64,000 nt of DNA from Helicobacter mustelae (GTDB lineage Bacteria; Campylobacterota; Campylobacteria; Campylobacterales; Helicobacteraceae). The position numbers were made by a program, and so were the translations under genes. Positions within the stretch are counted from its first letter, which is position 1. Each line of letters starts with the position of its first letter. The notes below the pieces were generated by a model. The model made no database searches. It had not been told where the DNA came from and saw only the letters and a list, made by a program, of their open reading frames with translations. This document shows positions 1 through 12,179 of the stretch, in pieces. The DNA is taken from NCBI RefSeq assembly GCF_900476215.1, contig NZ_LS483446.1:124001-188000 (forward strand), read 5' to 3'.

Positions 1-1214
<1,214 letters not shown>

Positions 1215-1323
1215 AGAGTAAGATCAAGGTATTTGTTTATCTTGATAAAAAATAAGTGTAAAAAGAATTTTTAACTCTTGCTTAGTTTTCAGAGATTCTA
1301 TCAAATGAGTATCGTCCTTGTAG

Positions 1324-1400
<77 letters not shown>

Positions 1401-1409
1401 TTCATTAGA

Positions 1410-1485
1410 GGGGAATTAGCTCAGCTGGGAGAGCGCCTGCTTTGCACGCAGGAGGTCAGCGGTTCGATCCCGCTATTCTCCACCA
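1410..1485 (+). tRNA. tRNA-Ala (TGC)
   Basis: A 76-base cloverleaf nine bases after tRNA-Ile, with acceptor pair GGGGAAT/ATTCTCC, anticodon stem CCTGC/GCAGG, anticodon TGC at 1443-1445 and encoded CCA. The Ile-Ala pair in the 16S-23S spacer is the common bacterial arrangement. Confidence 0.97.
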
Positions 1486-1834
1486 ATGACTTACTTCAAA
1501 GCAATAGAATCTTTTTGTTAGTCTAATGTAAATTCTCTTAAGAATGAATCAAGAGATTTGAATCAAGAGATTTAGAAAAGCAAAAGCAAGCTTGAAAAGA
1601 GTTTGCAATAAAAATCTTTCTAATCTCACAGTATTCTCTATAGGATTTACATTAGGCTAAGCCTAAGTGTTTTTTAATTTATTATTGTTAAGCCTATGAA
1701 TAGTAATAAGACTACAATTACCTCTGTTTTTATTGGAAGTAGAAATACATTCAATAAGGCAGTGATAACTTTAGAATACTTAACTATTTTATCCATACTT
1801 TAAGAGCATCATAAGAACTTTTAGATCTTATGTG
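1486..1834 (+). other. tRNA-Ala to 23S spacer with processing stems
   Basis: No gene is seen. The spacer holds a tandem 14-base direct repeat (GAATCAAGAGATTT, 1546-1573) and an imperfect inverted repeat, 1520-1533 with 1644-1657, that would fold the repeat into a loop. Its 3' part carries the 5' arm of the pre-23S processing stem at 1752-1783. RNase III processing is inferred from the pairing, not shown. Confidence 0.7.
1752..1783 (+). repeat. 5' arm of pre-23S processing stem
   Basis: The 18 bases from 1752 to 1769 are the exact reverse complement of 4823-4840, just downstream of the 23S gene. Pairing resumes at the inner end (1774-1783 with 4813-4821). Such long stems bringing the two ends of the 23S precursor together are the normal RNase III substrate. 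Confidence 0.85.
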
Positions 1835-4800
<2,966 letters not shown>

Positions 4801-4812
4801 ATGTGATAAGAC

Positions 4813-4840
4813 TTAAGTATTTGTTATCACTGCCTTATTG
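4813..4840 (+). repeat. 3' arm of pre-23S processing stem
   Basis: Reverse complement of the 5' arm at 1752-1783, with an exact 18-base match at 4823-4840. A degenerate copy of this spacer segment reappears near 5330-5365. Confidence 0.85.
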
Positions 4841-4946
4841 AGTGTATTTGGTTTTATTCTTTTAGGCTTAGCAATGAAGAGATTTCCTAGATATAAGAAG
4901 GAAGATGGAATTAAGAGCAAATGCGATTTGTTTTTAATTCCCTTTT

Positions 4947-5061
4947 CCTTGTGTCTATAGAGAGAAGGAAACACCCAGCTCCATTCCGAACCTGGCAGTT
5001 AAGCTTCTCTTCGCTGATGATACTGCACCTTTCAGGTGTGGGAACGTAGGTCGATGCAGGG
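4947..5061 (+). rRNA. rrf: 5S ribosomal RNA
   Basis: About 115 bases with the terminal stem CCTTGTGTC/GATGCAGGG and the conserved blocks CCCAGCTCCATTCCGAACCT and GGTGTGGGAACGTAGG. It lies about 146 bases after 23S in the same operon. Ends are taken from the terminal helix. Confidence 0.95.
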
Positions 5062-5265
5062 TTAGGGAAATCTCCTTATTTTTTGAATCTGCTTTTATTT
5101 ATTCGTTCCTTGTTTAGTTTTATGTTACCCTTTGTTCTTTCCTTGTAGTTTCGTTTTGTTCCTTTATTTTTTATAGATCCAAGAAAGAAAAAGGGTGGAT
5201 CTTCCCAGTTAAACATTCTTGAGTTTCCTGACATTTGTGGTTGATTTTCATGCTTTTTTACATTA

Positions 5266-5380
5266 GAGAGATTGGGTGTGTAAGTATAGTAATATCTTTA
5301 GCCAACCAATACCAATTGAGCGTTTGGTTTATGTGATAAAACTTTGCTATCCGCTTTATTGAGTATATGGTTTTTCTGTC
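5266..5380 (+). pseudogene. Duplicated fragment: 3' end of 23S plus spacer
   Basis: This stretch repeats the last about 65 bases of the 23S gene and the first about 55 bases of the 23S-5S spacer (compare 4733-4855), with scattered substitutions. Shared blocks include TTGGGTGTGTAAGTATAG and GTGATAA...CTTTATTGAGT. It lies only 200 bases beyond the intact 5S gene and encodes no complete RNA. It is the first of three 23S-derived scraps before 8322. Confidence 0.88.
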
Positions 5381-6115
5381 CAATGGTGCGCGATAAAAAC
5401 TTGGAGTGCTTAGGATTTTTTTGCGACAGGAATGCTTTTGGGAGGAGAAAAATTCTTTTAAAGCTTGGCATGATTGAGAGTGTAAATTGATGAAAATCTA
5501 AAATGCGTATAAAAGCTCTGCATTTGATGTGGCGACCTTAAGAGAAGAATGGGTTTATTGCGATTTGGGCTAAGGAATCAGGTCTCAAAGTCATCGCCTT
5601 GCAGAAGGATGGCTGCCAGATAGATTTTGCAAAAATGAAAATGAGTAAAAAATTCTCAAGATTCTCAAGCGACCTTGTGCATTTGAAATCCCAAAAATTC
5701 ATAAAGATTGCAAAAGCCTGTAAAATCATAAAATCCTGCGCCCATCTCCCAACCCCCCAATCTTGTATATCCGAAGTATGAAGACGTTTAGAATGTGTTT
5801 TTAATTCTCAGATTCTCTGGTTGTGAGGATTGGCACTGCTGTTTATAATGTTCAAAAATCTTCTTTATTATCCAAAAGACAGGCCTACCATGGGTTTTGA
5901 CTTTTGCTTTGTTTATTGTTTTTTTTGTTAGAATTGCTCTTATTACAAATTTTTAAAAAATATTAAATATGGAGTATTTACATCGAAGTCAAAGTAGAAA
6001 AGAGGGTTTGTGTAGCTTTTGTCAAAAGTAGGTGAGTTGAAAAAGATAGATAAAGGTGCAGTATCTTCTTGGTAAAGAGAAGCCTTCATGCAGCGACATC
6101 AAACGATGTCTTTTT
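5381..6115 (+). other. Non-coding or decayed stretch
   Basis: No convincing gene. Short open frames of 60-70 codons occur on both strands (for example 5599-5781 +), but none has a good ribosome binding site or a composition I recognise. The stretch follows a 23S fragment and precedes another, so it may be degraded mobile or rearranged DNA. Confidence 0.5.
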
Positions 6116-6146
6116 AAGAAAAGCCTTTAAGTTTAGCCAGTGGCTA
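6116..6146 (+). pseudogene. Short 23S-derived scrap
   Basis: The run AAGAAAAGCCTTTAAGTTTAGC repeats 23S bases near 3507-3528 with one difference, and similarity fades just after. A match of this length is unlikely by chance. With the fragment at 8056-8322 it would bracket the AfsA-like/MFS pair inside what was once one 23S copy. Confidence 0.55.
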
Positions 6147-6253
6147 TTGGGTTTTGTTTCTGAACTGGGATTTTTTTCGAAGAGAAATGAGGGCAATCAA
6201 ACCATCAAGCGGTATTTTGGTGTAGAACTCTATAATTTTAAGAGGAGTGGTAT

Positions 6254-6466
6254 GTGTTTGATAAAAATTTAGAAAAAAAGAATTGGCAGCCCAATTTGGA
6301 TTATATTGTTTCCAAATATTTGGTGCATAAATCATTTGTGGGTGAAGTATTTTTAAGTGATGCTTATAAAGATAGCGAGGATGTGTTTTTGCTTTCAGCT
6401 GTTTTTCCTCGGGCACATTGTTATTACAATGATTCTTCTCAAAAGATTCTTTTTTTCCCAAATTAG
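6254..6466 (+). pseudogene. Truncated AfsA-like hotdog-domain protein
   Basis: Seventy residues read from GTG 6254 behind GAGGAG. The stretch from about residue 22 (LVHKSFVGEVFLSDAY, then DVFLLSAVFPRAHCYYND) has the layout of the first half of an AfsA hotdog domain. That family includes the A-factor-type gamma-butyrolactone synthases of actinomycetes. The frame stops right after this half-domain. The expected continuation is not found in any frame before the next gene, so the gene is broken. It lies 100 bases before an MFS exporter gene, itself frameshifted. The family call rests on my reading of the pattern only. A short stand-alone protein is the alternative. Confidence 0.5.
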
Positions 6467-6566
6467 TTCTTGATACGAGTAGGGATATGCAATGGGATCA
6501 TGGAGTAATTTTACACCGACCTAAAAGTATTCCTGTCACAAACCCTGACAAAAAGGAGAAATAACC

Positions 6567-8060
6567 ATGTCATCTCATAAGTCTTTCATGCTTTTTGCTA
6601 TCTTGCTTGCTGTTTTTGTTGTGCCAAGTTCGATTTCAGGCACTACTATTGCCCTGCCATTTATCGCCCAAGAGCTGGGAAATCAAGCCAGTACCCTGCA
6701 GTGGGTTGTGAATGCGTTTAATTTGTTCTTTGCAAGTTTTACGCTGATTTGGGGAGCGATGGCAGATAGATTTGGTGCAAAAAAATGTCTTTTGCTGGGT
6801 GTGTCTATCTATGTGCTAGGTTCCTTGCTCTCCATCATTGCGCGAGATTTGTTGTTGCTAGATATAGCACGCGCGTGTGCGGGGATTGGTGGGGCGAGTG
6901 TCTTTGCCAGTGGGGCAAGCTTGCTTATTAGGAACTTTGAAGACAAAGAGAGGGCTAAAGCCTTTGCTTTCTTTGGGACGACAGCGGGGCTTGGTATCAC
7001 CTTTGGCCCCACGATTTCTGGGCTTCTTATTGATGCTTTTGCTACGACCTTTGTGGGGGATATGCGGATTTCCTATCGTGCTATTTTTGCCTTTCATTTT
7101 CTTATTTTAACCCTTGTATTATTTCTAAGTCCTGTTTTGCCAAAAGATAATGCGAAGGAATTGGCAAAAACCCCCTTTGATATACCTGGTGCATTTCTTT
7201 TTGTAGCATTACTCTTTTCTTTTATGGCACTCATCTCTTCTCTAGCTTATTTTGATAGACAAACACTTATTTTATTGATTGTATTTGTTGTTTGTGGAGC
7301 TTTATTTCTGGGGCAGCAAAAATCTCTCCGTGCAAGAGGCTTATCTCCACTCCTTGATCTAGAAGTGCTTAAGAATAAAAGATTCTTTGGTTTTAGCCTT
7401 GTGACTGTGATTGCTGGCTTTAGCTTTGTGGTGCTTTTGACTTATTTTCCCAGCTTTTTGCAAGCTATCTGGGGTTTGAGTGCTTCTATCTCCGGGCTGT
7501 TCATGCTTGCCCTTACCACACCCATGCTTTTTTGCCCCTTTCTTGTTGCAAAAATGCTAAATTCTGGATGGGATGCAAAAAGGCTCGCTCTTATGATGTC
7601 GTTTTGATGAGTGTGGGACTGATTGCCTTGGCTTTAGTTTTGTATTTCTTGCCAATACAATGGCAAATTCTGCCTGTAATTTTGCTTTTGTTTATCATTG
7701 GCGTGGGGATGGGCTTGCATGCTGGAGGGATTGATAATCTAGCCTTAAGTAGTGTAGATGCTAGCAAAGCAGGGCTTGGAGCAGGGGTGCTTAATTCCTT
7801 GAGGCTAGGGAGCGAAGGCTATTGGAGTGGCAATGTATGGTGCATTCATGTTTGTTTTTATCACTCTAAGTATAGCTTCAGCAGGAATAAGCATGGAAAA
7901 TATTCCCATCATTGCCAGTGCAAATCTTGCCATGCTGGAAGATAGGGAAATGGGACTTTTTGTCTATTTACATTCCTTTTGTGCTGTTATTGGGGTTTTG
8001 GGTGGGATTTGTTGTTTCTTTTGTGTGGCTATAGGGAGATTGCTAAAGGAGCGAAGCTAG
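6567..8060 (+). pseudogene. Frameshifted MFS drug-efflux transporter (DHA2/EmrB-QacA type)
   Basis: Starts at ATG 6567 behind AAAAAGGAG. The first part (346 codons) reads as an MFS transporter: the DHA2-like start with TTIALPFIAQELG and LQWVVNAFNL, then the GAMADRFGAKK loop after helix 2, then many hydrophobic helices. It stops at 7607. The protein clearly goes on in another frame from about 7600 (LMSVGLIALALVLYF through AGVLNSLRLGSE). It then returns to the first frame near 7820 (AIGVAMYGAFMF) and ends LLKERS at 8060. Two single-base shifts therefore break a gene that would give about 495 residues and 14 helices. It follows the AfsA-like remnant, and its stop lies at the edge of a 23S fragment. 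Sequencing error is an alternative. Confidence 0.85.
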
Positions 8061-8322
8061 AGAGGAGTACTCTCAAGTGAGTCAAAGAACTCTCTTTGAG
8101 GGACTCTGCAAACTAACACCGTAAGTTCGCGATAAGGTGTGCCCAAAGATTCTAGCAATAGGGTCTGTAGGTCTCAAAGAGTCCCTCCCGACTGTTTACC
8201 AAAAACACAGCACTTTGCCAACTTTTAAGAGGAAGTATAAGGTGTGATGCCTACCCGCGGCAAGACGGAAAGACTCCGTGGATCTTGATTACAGCTTGGC
8301 ACTGCCGATGGGAGCATTATGT
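8056..8322 (+). pseudogene. Internal 23S fragment with an internal deletion
   Basis: Bases 8056-8250 follow 23S positions about 3556-3747 (shared block CAGCACTTTGCCAA). The fragment then jumps to 23S positions from about 3957 to 4021 (CCGCGGCAAGACGGAAAGAC, then CTGCCGATGGGAGCATTATG). The junction falls at a short similar motif, CCTgCCCG/CCTaCCCG, so about 210 bases were lost between near-repeats. Substitutions and a small insertion near 8148 show that the copy is old and non-functional. Confidence 0.92.
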
Positions 8323-8483
8323 GAAAAATTTTCTCAATCCGCTTTGATTCTAATTATAAATTGTAACCATGATATGCATTGTTGTACCAATTGCTCACAT
8401 AGAGATGGATTTTTGATATACAATGATTTAGGAATAGAATTTCTAGGTCATTTTTACAAAGGTTTATTAAAGGAGATTTCACA
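8323..8483 (+). promoter_or_regulatory. Leader region of the Cys/Gly peptide cluster
   Basis: From the end of the 23S fragment to the peptide gene. An open frame of 50-odd codons crosses it and overlaps the next start by ATGA. It contains a Cys-rich bit (MHCCTNC), but it begins inside the rRNA fragment and is not supported as a gene. AATTATAAATTG near 8351 could serve as a -10 element. AAAGGAG at about 8469 is the ribosome binding site for 8484. Confidence 0.35.
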
Positions 8484-8672
8484 ATGAAGAAAAAGCAAAC
8501 AGATTTAAAAAACTCTATCAGAAAACCCGTTTCTAGCAGCCCATCAATTTTCTATTATAGTAGCAATGATAAGGACTATCGCATTAAAGATACCGTATTG
8601 GTTATTAGTGCGGGAAGATGTTTGAGCACAAGTAGTAGCTGCTGTTGCTGCTGTGGCGGCGGAGGGGGATAA
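8484..8672 (+). CDS. Putative RiPP precursor peptide with Cys5-Gly5 tail
   Basis: A 62-residue peptide with a good AAAGGAG site. The N-terminal about 45 residues are charged and polar and would be the leader. The C-terminus, from about residue 47, is LSTSSSCCCCCGGGGG, immediately before the stop. A block of Ser/Thr and adjacent Cys followed by Gly is the pattern of azole-modified peptides of the streptolysin S/TOMM class, whose SagA core also holds a run of five Cys. The next gene starts directly after the TAA and looks like a RiPP recognition element. An ABC exporter follows. No YcaO, dehydrogenase or protease gene is in the window. A Cys-rich metal-binding peptide is the alternative. Function is inference. 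Confidence 0.6.
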   Translation: MKKKQTDLKNSIRKPVSSSPSIFYYSSNDKDYRIKDTVLVISAGRCLSTSSSCCCCCGGGGG

Positions 8673-8972
8673 ATGTTTTCTAAAGAAACCCTTCGGGTTC
8701 TTCCTACGTTAAAATGTAATATTGTTGACTCTGATAAGATCCAGTTGCGGTTTCCAAACTCTCAGTGCCTAACGATAAAATACAATGCAAAAGCAATATT
8801 TAGAACCTTAAGTTATCAAGGTGCTCAAAACAAAGATGCTTGGATTGAGCATATGAAACAAAGTGGCGTATATAACTCTGATCGTTTGTTTGAATTATTC
8901 ACTAATACGGGAGTGCTCTGCATCGATGAAAATGACATTCATGAAATCATTGCATTGGACGGGTTTTTATGA
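8673..8972 (+). CDS. Small protein resembling a RiPP recognition element (PqqD-like)
   Basis: Ninety-nine residues starting directly after the precursor stop (TAA-ATG). The pattern is a beta-rich start (LRVLPTLKCNIVDSDKIQLRF), then a helix (NAKAIFRTLSYQG), a second helix (WIEHMKQSG) and a C-terminal helix-strand (DRLFELFTNTGVLCID). This fits the winged-helix peptide-binding domain found in PqqD and at the N-terminus of SagC-type cyclodehydratase partners. The frame ends where a SagC-like protein would continue, so it is either a stand-alone recognition domain or the head of a truncated gene. A neighbouring frame stays open for another 30 codons to 9066, which hints at a frameshift. Assignment is by pattern only. 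Confidence 0.45.
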   Translation: MFSKETLRVLPTLKCNIVDSDKIQLRFPNSQCLTIKYNAKAIFRTLSYQGAQNKDAWIEHMKQSGVYNSDRLFELFTNTGVLCIDENDIHEIIALDGFL

Positions 8973-9148
8973 TGATAAAGTTAATTCGCTCATCAAGGCT
9001 GACTCTAAAACAGAATCTTTATGCTATATGATTTGGCATGGAGGATCTTATGATAAGAAAAATTAACCTGCAAGCTGTATTGGATGTATTGCAACTCATT
9101 AAGAATGATTGTGTAGATCAAATATCTTCCAAATATGCAACGAATTAA
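8969..9148 (+). pseudogene. Broken small frame after the RRE-like gene
   Basis: From ATG 8969 a frame reads about 20 codons to TGA 9029-9031. It stays open in the same phase with a well-placed GGAGG before ATG 9050 (32 codons, starting MIRKINLQAVLDVLQLIK) to TAA 9148. The two pieces could be one gene with a nonsense codon or two leader-like peptides. I do not recognise the product. It lies between the RRE-like gene and the exporter, where modification enzymes would be expected. Confidence 0.3.
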
Positions 9149-9299
9149 AAACAAAGAAGAAGTAGAAGAGCAAACAAGAAAAATTCTTTTGGAAATTGGG
9201 CATAATACACAGGATGAACAAATTGGGAATGATGCGCTTTTGATGATGGAAATATTAGAAAAATACACACCAAAATACACGAGAAAAGTAGCGCAATGA
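9135..9299 (+). CDS. Small unknown protein coupled to the ABC ATPase
   Basis: A 54-residue frame, mostly helical and charged (MQRIKNKEEVEEQTRK at the start, then LLMMEILEKYTPKYTR near the end). Its stop overlaps the start of the ATPase gene by ATGA, which suggests translational coupling. It begins inside the end of the previous broken frame and may be the 3' part of a frameshifted gene. No family is recognised. Confidence 0.4.
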   Translation: MQRIKNKEEVEEQTRKILLEIGHNTQDEQIGNDALLMMEILEKYTPKYTRKVAQ

Positions 9300-9994
9300 T
9301 TTATAATATAAGTATTACAACTACAAAAACTAAAAATGCTTTAAACATACAGGATTTTTCATTTAGGAGCAATACTAGCACGGCGATTATTGGCACCAAC
9401 GGAGCAGGAAAATCAACGCTGATTCATGCAATTCTAGGCATCAAAGCTGGCTTTGACATCAAAGCACAAAATAACAACACCCCCTATCAAAATAATATTA
9501 TTCCCAAGCGTGAACAATTAGGGGTTGTCTCTAGTTTATTTAACTATCCCCCTGGACTAAGTGCCAAGAACCTCTTGACGTTCTATCAATTTTTTTACAA
9601 AAACTGTGCTTTAGATTTGTTTGATAGCAATCTTTTGGATAAAACTTATGAACACCTAAGTGATGGACAAAAACAACGACTAAAAATTGACTTAGCTACC
9701 AGTCACCGTCCACAATTGGCCATCATGGATGAGCCAGAGACAAGTCTAGAGCAAAACGCCCTAGCAAGACTTAAGAAGCTTATTCTGCTACGTAACACCA
9801 AGCAACTTACTACCATTATTGCCACTCATGATGCAACGGTTTTGGAGAGTTGTGAGTGGGTTTTATTCCTCAAAAATGGCGGCATTGTTACATACGAGCC
9901 TTTGGATTCTCTATTGAAATCTCTGGCTCTAACTTTTGAATTTGTAAAAAAACCAACCACCAAAGACCTATTGGCATTGTTAAAGGATTTCTAA
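9296..9994 (+). CDS. ABC transporter ATP-binding protein
   Basis: A 232-residue cytoplasmic nucleotide-binding subunit. Walker A GTNGAGKST at residues 33-41, signature LSDGQ at 121-125, Walker B LAIMDEP at 141-147 and the H-loop His near 178 (ATHD) are all present, so it should be active. The start overlaps the preceding small frame (ATGA). The stop overlaps the permease start by one base (TAATG). With the permease it forms an ABC-2 type exporter of the kind that exports or confers immunity to bacteriocins. Its partner substrate is plausibly the Cys/Gly peptide at 8484 (inference). Confidence 0.92.
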   Translation: MIYNISITTTKTKNALNIQDFSFRSNTSTAIIGTNGAGKSTLIHAILGIKAGFDIKAQNNNTPYQNNIIPKREQLGVVSSLFNYPPGLSAKNLLTFYQFFYKNCALDLFDSNLLDKTYEHLSDGQKQRLKIDLATSHRPQLAIMDEPETSLEQNALARLKKLILLRNTKQLTTIIATHDATVLESCEWVLFLKNGGIVTYEPLDSLLKSLALTFEFVKKPTTKDLLALLKDF

Positions 9995-10749
9995 TGGGTG
10001 CAATTCTAGGCATTCTAAAACTTGAAATGAAATCTTATCTCACCAATACAAGTGCATTATTTTGGACATTTATCTACCCTGTTTTAATGTTCTTATTATT
10101 GGTCTTTGTTTTTCCAAAAAACGACACAGAGCTTTTTTATTTTCATAGCATCATAGGTCTCATGGGGTTACTGATTATTTCTAGCGCGATCTTTGGCATC
10201 ACGCAGGCCATAGCAAGTGCGAGATCCCATCATGTTTTTTTGTTTTATCTGCTAACACCAGCAAGCATCAAGCAATTGGCCCTAGCACTGATGATTGCTA
10301 GACTCATCATTGTAGTTGCATATGCTTTTGTCTTTATTTTCCTCTCTTTTTATGCGCTTGGAATCATCCATCTGCTCAATTTTAAAACATGGATTTTTGG
10401 ATTTATTGCCGTATTTTCCAGTGCATTTTTTTGTTTTTGTTTGGCTATTCTTGTAGCCAGGATCTTTCAAAATGAACAGGGGATCTTGGGATTTGCCAAT
10501 ATTATCAATCTCTATGCTGTGATGTCTTGTAATGTGTTTGTTTCTCTAGATTATTTGCCTAGTTTTGGTCAAATCTTTATCAAGACATCAGTTTTTTATC
10601 ATCTCAATGAGCTTTTGCTCAAGGCTTTTCAGGGGATTGAGCCAATCACTGTGCTAGGGGTCTCGGGACTCTTTATTATTTTTGGAGTTGCTTTATTTTT
10701 CCTGAGTGCAAATCGCATGTTGTTCCTACCAAGAGATCGTATGCGCTAA
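9994..10749 (+). CDS. ABC-2 type transporter permease
   Basis: A 251-residue inner-membrane protein with about six hydrophobic segments: one after the first about 20 residues (ALFWTFIYPVLMFLLLVFVF), three in the middle, and the last near the C-terminus (GLFIIFGVALFF). Layout and size match ABC-2 permeases. It is the last gene of the cluster, and its stop is followed by 156 bases with no gene before the convergent outer membrane protein. A palindrome (AGAGGTT-G-AACCTCT, near 10850) lies there, but it lacks a T-run on the plus side. Confidence 0.88.
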   Translation: MGAILGILKLEMKSYLTNTSALFWTFIYPVLMFLLLVFVFPKNDTELFYFHSIIGLMGLLIISSAIFGITQAIASARSHHVFLFYLLTPASIKQLALALMIARLIIVVAYAFVFIFLSFYALGIIHLLNFKTWIFGFIAVFSSAFFCFCLAILVARIFQNEQGILGFANIINLYAVMSCNVFVSLDYLPSFGQIFIKTSVFYHLNELLLKAFQGIEPITVLGVSGLFIIFGVALFFLSANRMLFLPRDRMR

Positions 10750-10905
10750 TCCTCACCACCCCCTCCCACTGCTATTTGCGCCTTCAACACAAGGAAAATT
10801 CAAAAGAAGAGTGGCCAAACATGAGATGTAAGTGATGGGCGGAGGCGTAGAGGTTGAACCTCTGCAAAAAACGCAAAAAACACACCCCCCAGTGCTTCAA
10901 AAATT

Positions 10906-11856
10906 CTAAAATACCCAGCCGTAGTTAAAGAAGACATTGAAATGACTAGGGCCTTCTTTGATGGATATCTCTCTGTTTCCCAATGTTCTCACTTTGATAT
11001 CATAGGAGATCATGGGCACAGAAACCCCAAGACTATATTTAGAGTGCCCCTTTCTGTAACTGAATCCTGTGGCCAGGTTGAGATTGCTCCCACTAGCAAA
11101 GCGGCCCAGCATGCTATAGCGATTCCACAGCCCCCTGATTCCCACAAACATCCCAATGGAGCTCACAAACTCCCGGTAAACATGCTCAGAATCCTTGTCT
11201 TTGAATACGATAAATTTGTTGTGAAAATCTATGAGGAGATTGGTGCCTATCCCCACACTTACCTGCTCCACCGCACCGACGGTTTTGTGTGCACCTGCAT
11301 AGCTGTACTTCAAAATCCCATAATAAGACAGCCCAAAGATATCATTCAAATAGTGCTGGTAGCCCGCCATGATATTCACGCCCCCATTCATGCGAGAGTT
11401 GCTATTTGGGATCTTGAGGGGTGCTTTGTTTGCGCGGTTAAAGTAGTTTTGCGTGATCTTTTCATGCATGATTTGATTTTGCAGTTCTTGATTTGGAGCA
11501 CCTAGGTTTGGCGCGCCTGGGGTGGGGGGCGCTCCTCCACCTCCGCTTAACCCGCTCGACCCTCCATTGGCAGAGATTCCAATCCCTCCTTTGAGAAAAA
11601 TTCCAAAATCTGATGTCTTCGCGCTGCCAGAGACGCTGTTTCCAAATGCGCGATCTAGGAGATTTTGTGGGTTTGAAATGGAAGGAGGTGCTAAGGTAGC
11701 TTTGTTTTGCTGTGCCAAGACTGTGGTTTTTGGGATCATGCGCGCTTCTGTCTTGACCATACCCATGATGAATCCCCCCTCCACAAAAACCCCATCTTTG
11801 GGGTTGTCAGCCATCAAAAAAGCACAAAAAATAAAAGGGAGCAAATATCTTTGCAT
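10906..11856 (-). CDS. Outer membrane protein, Hop/Hor-like
   Basis: Start at ATG 11856, preceded by AAGGAAGG. The longer open frame upstream lacks such a site. It has a signal peptide (MQRYLLPFIFCAFLMA) and then about 100 low-complexity residues rich in Gly, Pro and Asn, including a GGGGAPPTPGAP stretch. The second half has beta-strand-like alternation and ends NYGWVF, the C-terminal aromatic signature of outer membrane barrels. The size (316 residues) and the 'FVEGGF.MGM' opening after the signal fit Helicobacter outer membrane protein families. The role (adhesin or porin) cannot be told. It is convergent with the ABC permease. Confidence 0.82.
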   Translation of the reverse strand: MQRYLLPFIFCAFLMADNPKDGVFVEGGFIMGMVKTEARMIPKTTVLAQQNKATLAPPSISNPQNLLDRAFGNSVSGSAKTSDFGIFLKGGIGISANGGSSGLSGGGGAPPTPGAPNLGAPNQELQNQIMHEKITQNYFNRANKAPLKIPNSNSRMNGGVNIMAGYQHYLNDIFGLSYYGILKYSYAGAHKTVGAVEQVSVGIGTNLLIDFHNKFIVFKDKDSEHVYREFVSSIGMFVGIRGLWNRYSMLGRFASGSNLNLATGFSYRKGHSKYSLGVSVPMISYDIKVRTLGNREISIKEGPSHFNVFFNYGWVF

Positions 11857-12179
11857 GAAACCTTCCTTAAGCGAGAGGGCAAAACTAGATATCTCATTGT
11901 AGTGCAAAACTCGCACCAAGCGGCAAGGAAGTAGGAAATTTAGGGTAATTTTTGAAAAAATAAAAAAAGTAAACAAGAAGGCAAATGGGAAAGACATCAA
12001 CAAGGAAAATGCCAGGTTTTTAAGAGTTAGTTTAGCTTTATGTTGGTTGTTTCAAGCACACGCAATGCCTTACTGTTTGTTTTGGATTTTGCTTATGCTT
12101 TTCTGTCAGCCTTTGGAAAAGTCATTTTAAAATGGTTTAACTGTGTTAGAATATCAGCATCAAAATCAAGGAGCTTAGA
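11857..12179. promoter_or_regulatory. Divergent intergenic region
   Basis: Separates the outer membrane protein gene (minus) from the YdcH-like gene (plus). TGTTAGAAT at about 12142-12150 is an extended -10-like element for the plus gene, followed by AAGGAG before ATG 12180. No other feature is seen. Confidence 0.4.

Noticed and set aside
5599-5781. 60-codon plus frame after the rRNA operon
   Set aside because: No ribosome binding site, overlapping antisense frame of the same size, no recognisable content.
8278-8487. 69-codon frame with a Cys-rich segment before the precursor peptide
   Set aside because: It begins inside the 23S fragment without a ribosome binding site. It could be the tail of a lost gene, but there is no support for translation.
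10845-10865. Palindrome AGAGGTTGAACCTCT as terminator of the ABC permease
   Set aside because: Followed by A rather than T on the plus strand; on the minus strand the T-run precedes the hairpin.
10942-11902. Long plus-strand frames opposite the outer membrane protein gene
   Set aside because: Shadow frames; the minus-strand gene has a signal peptide, ribosome binding site and barrel ending.
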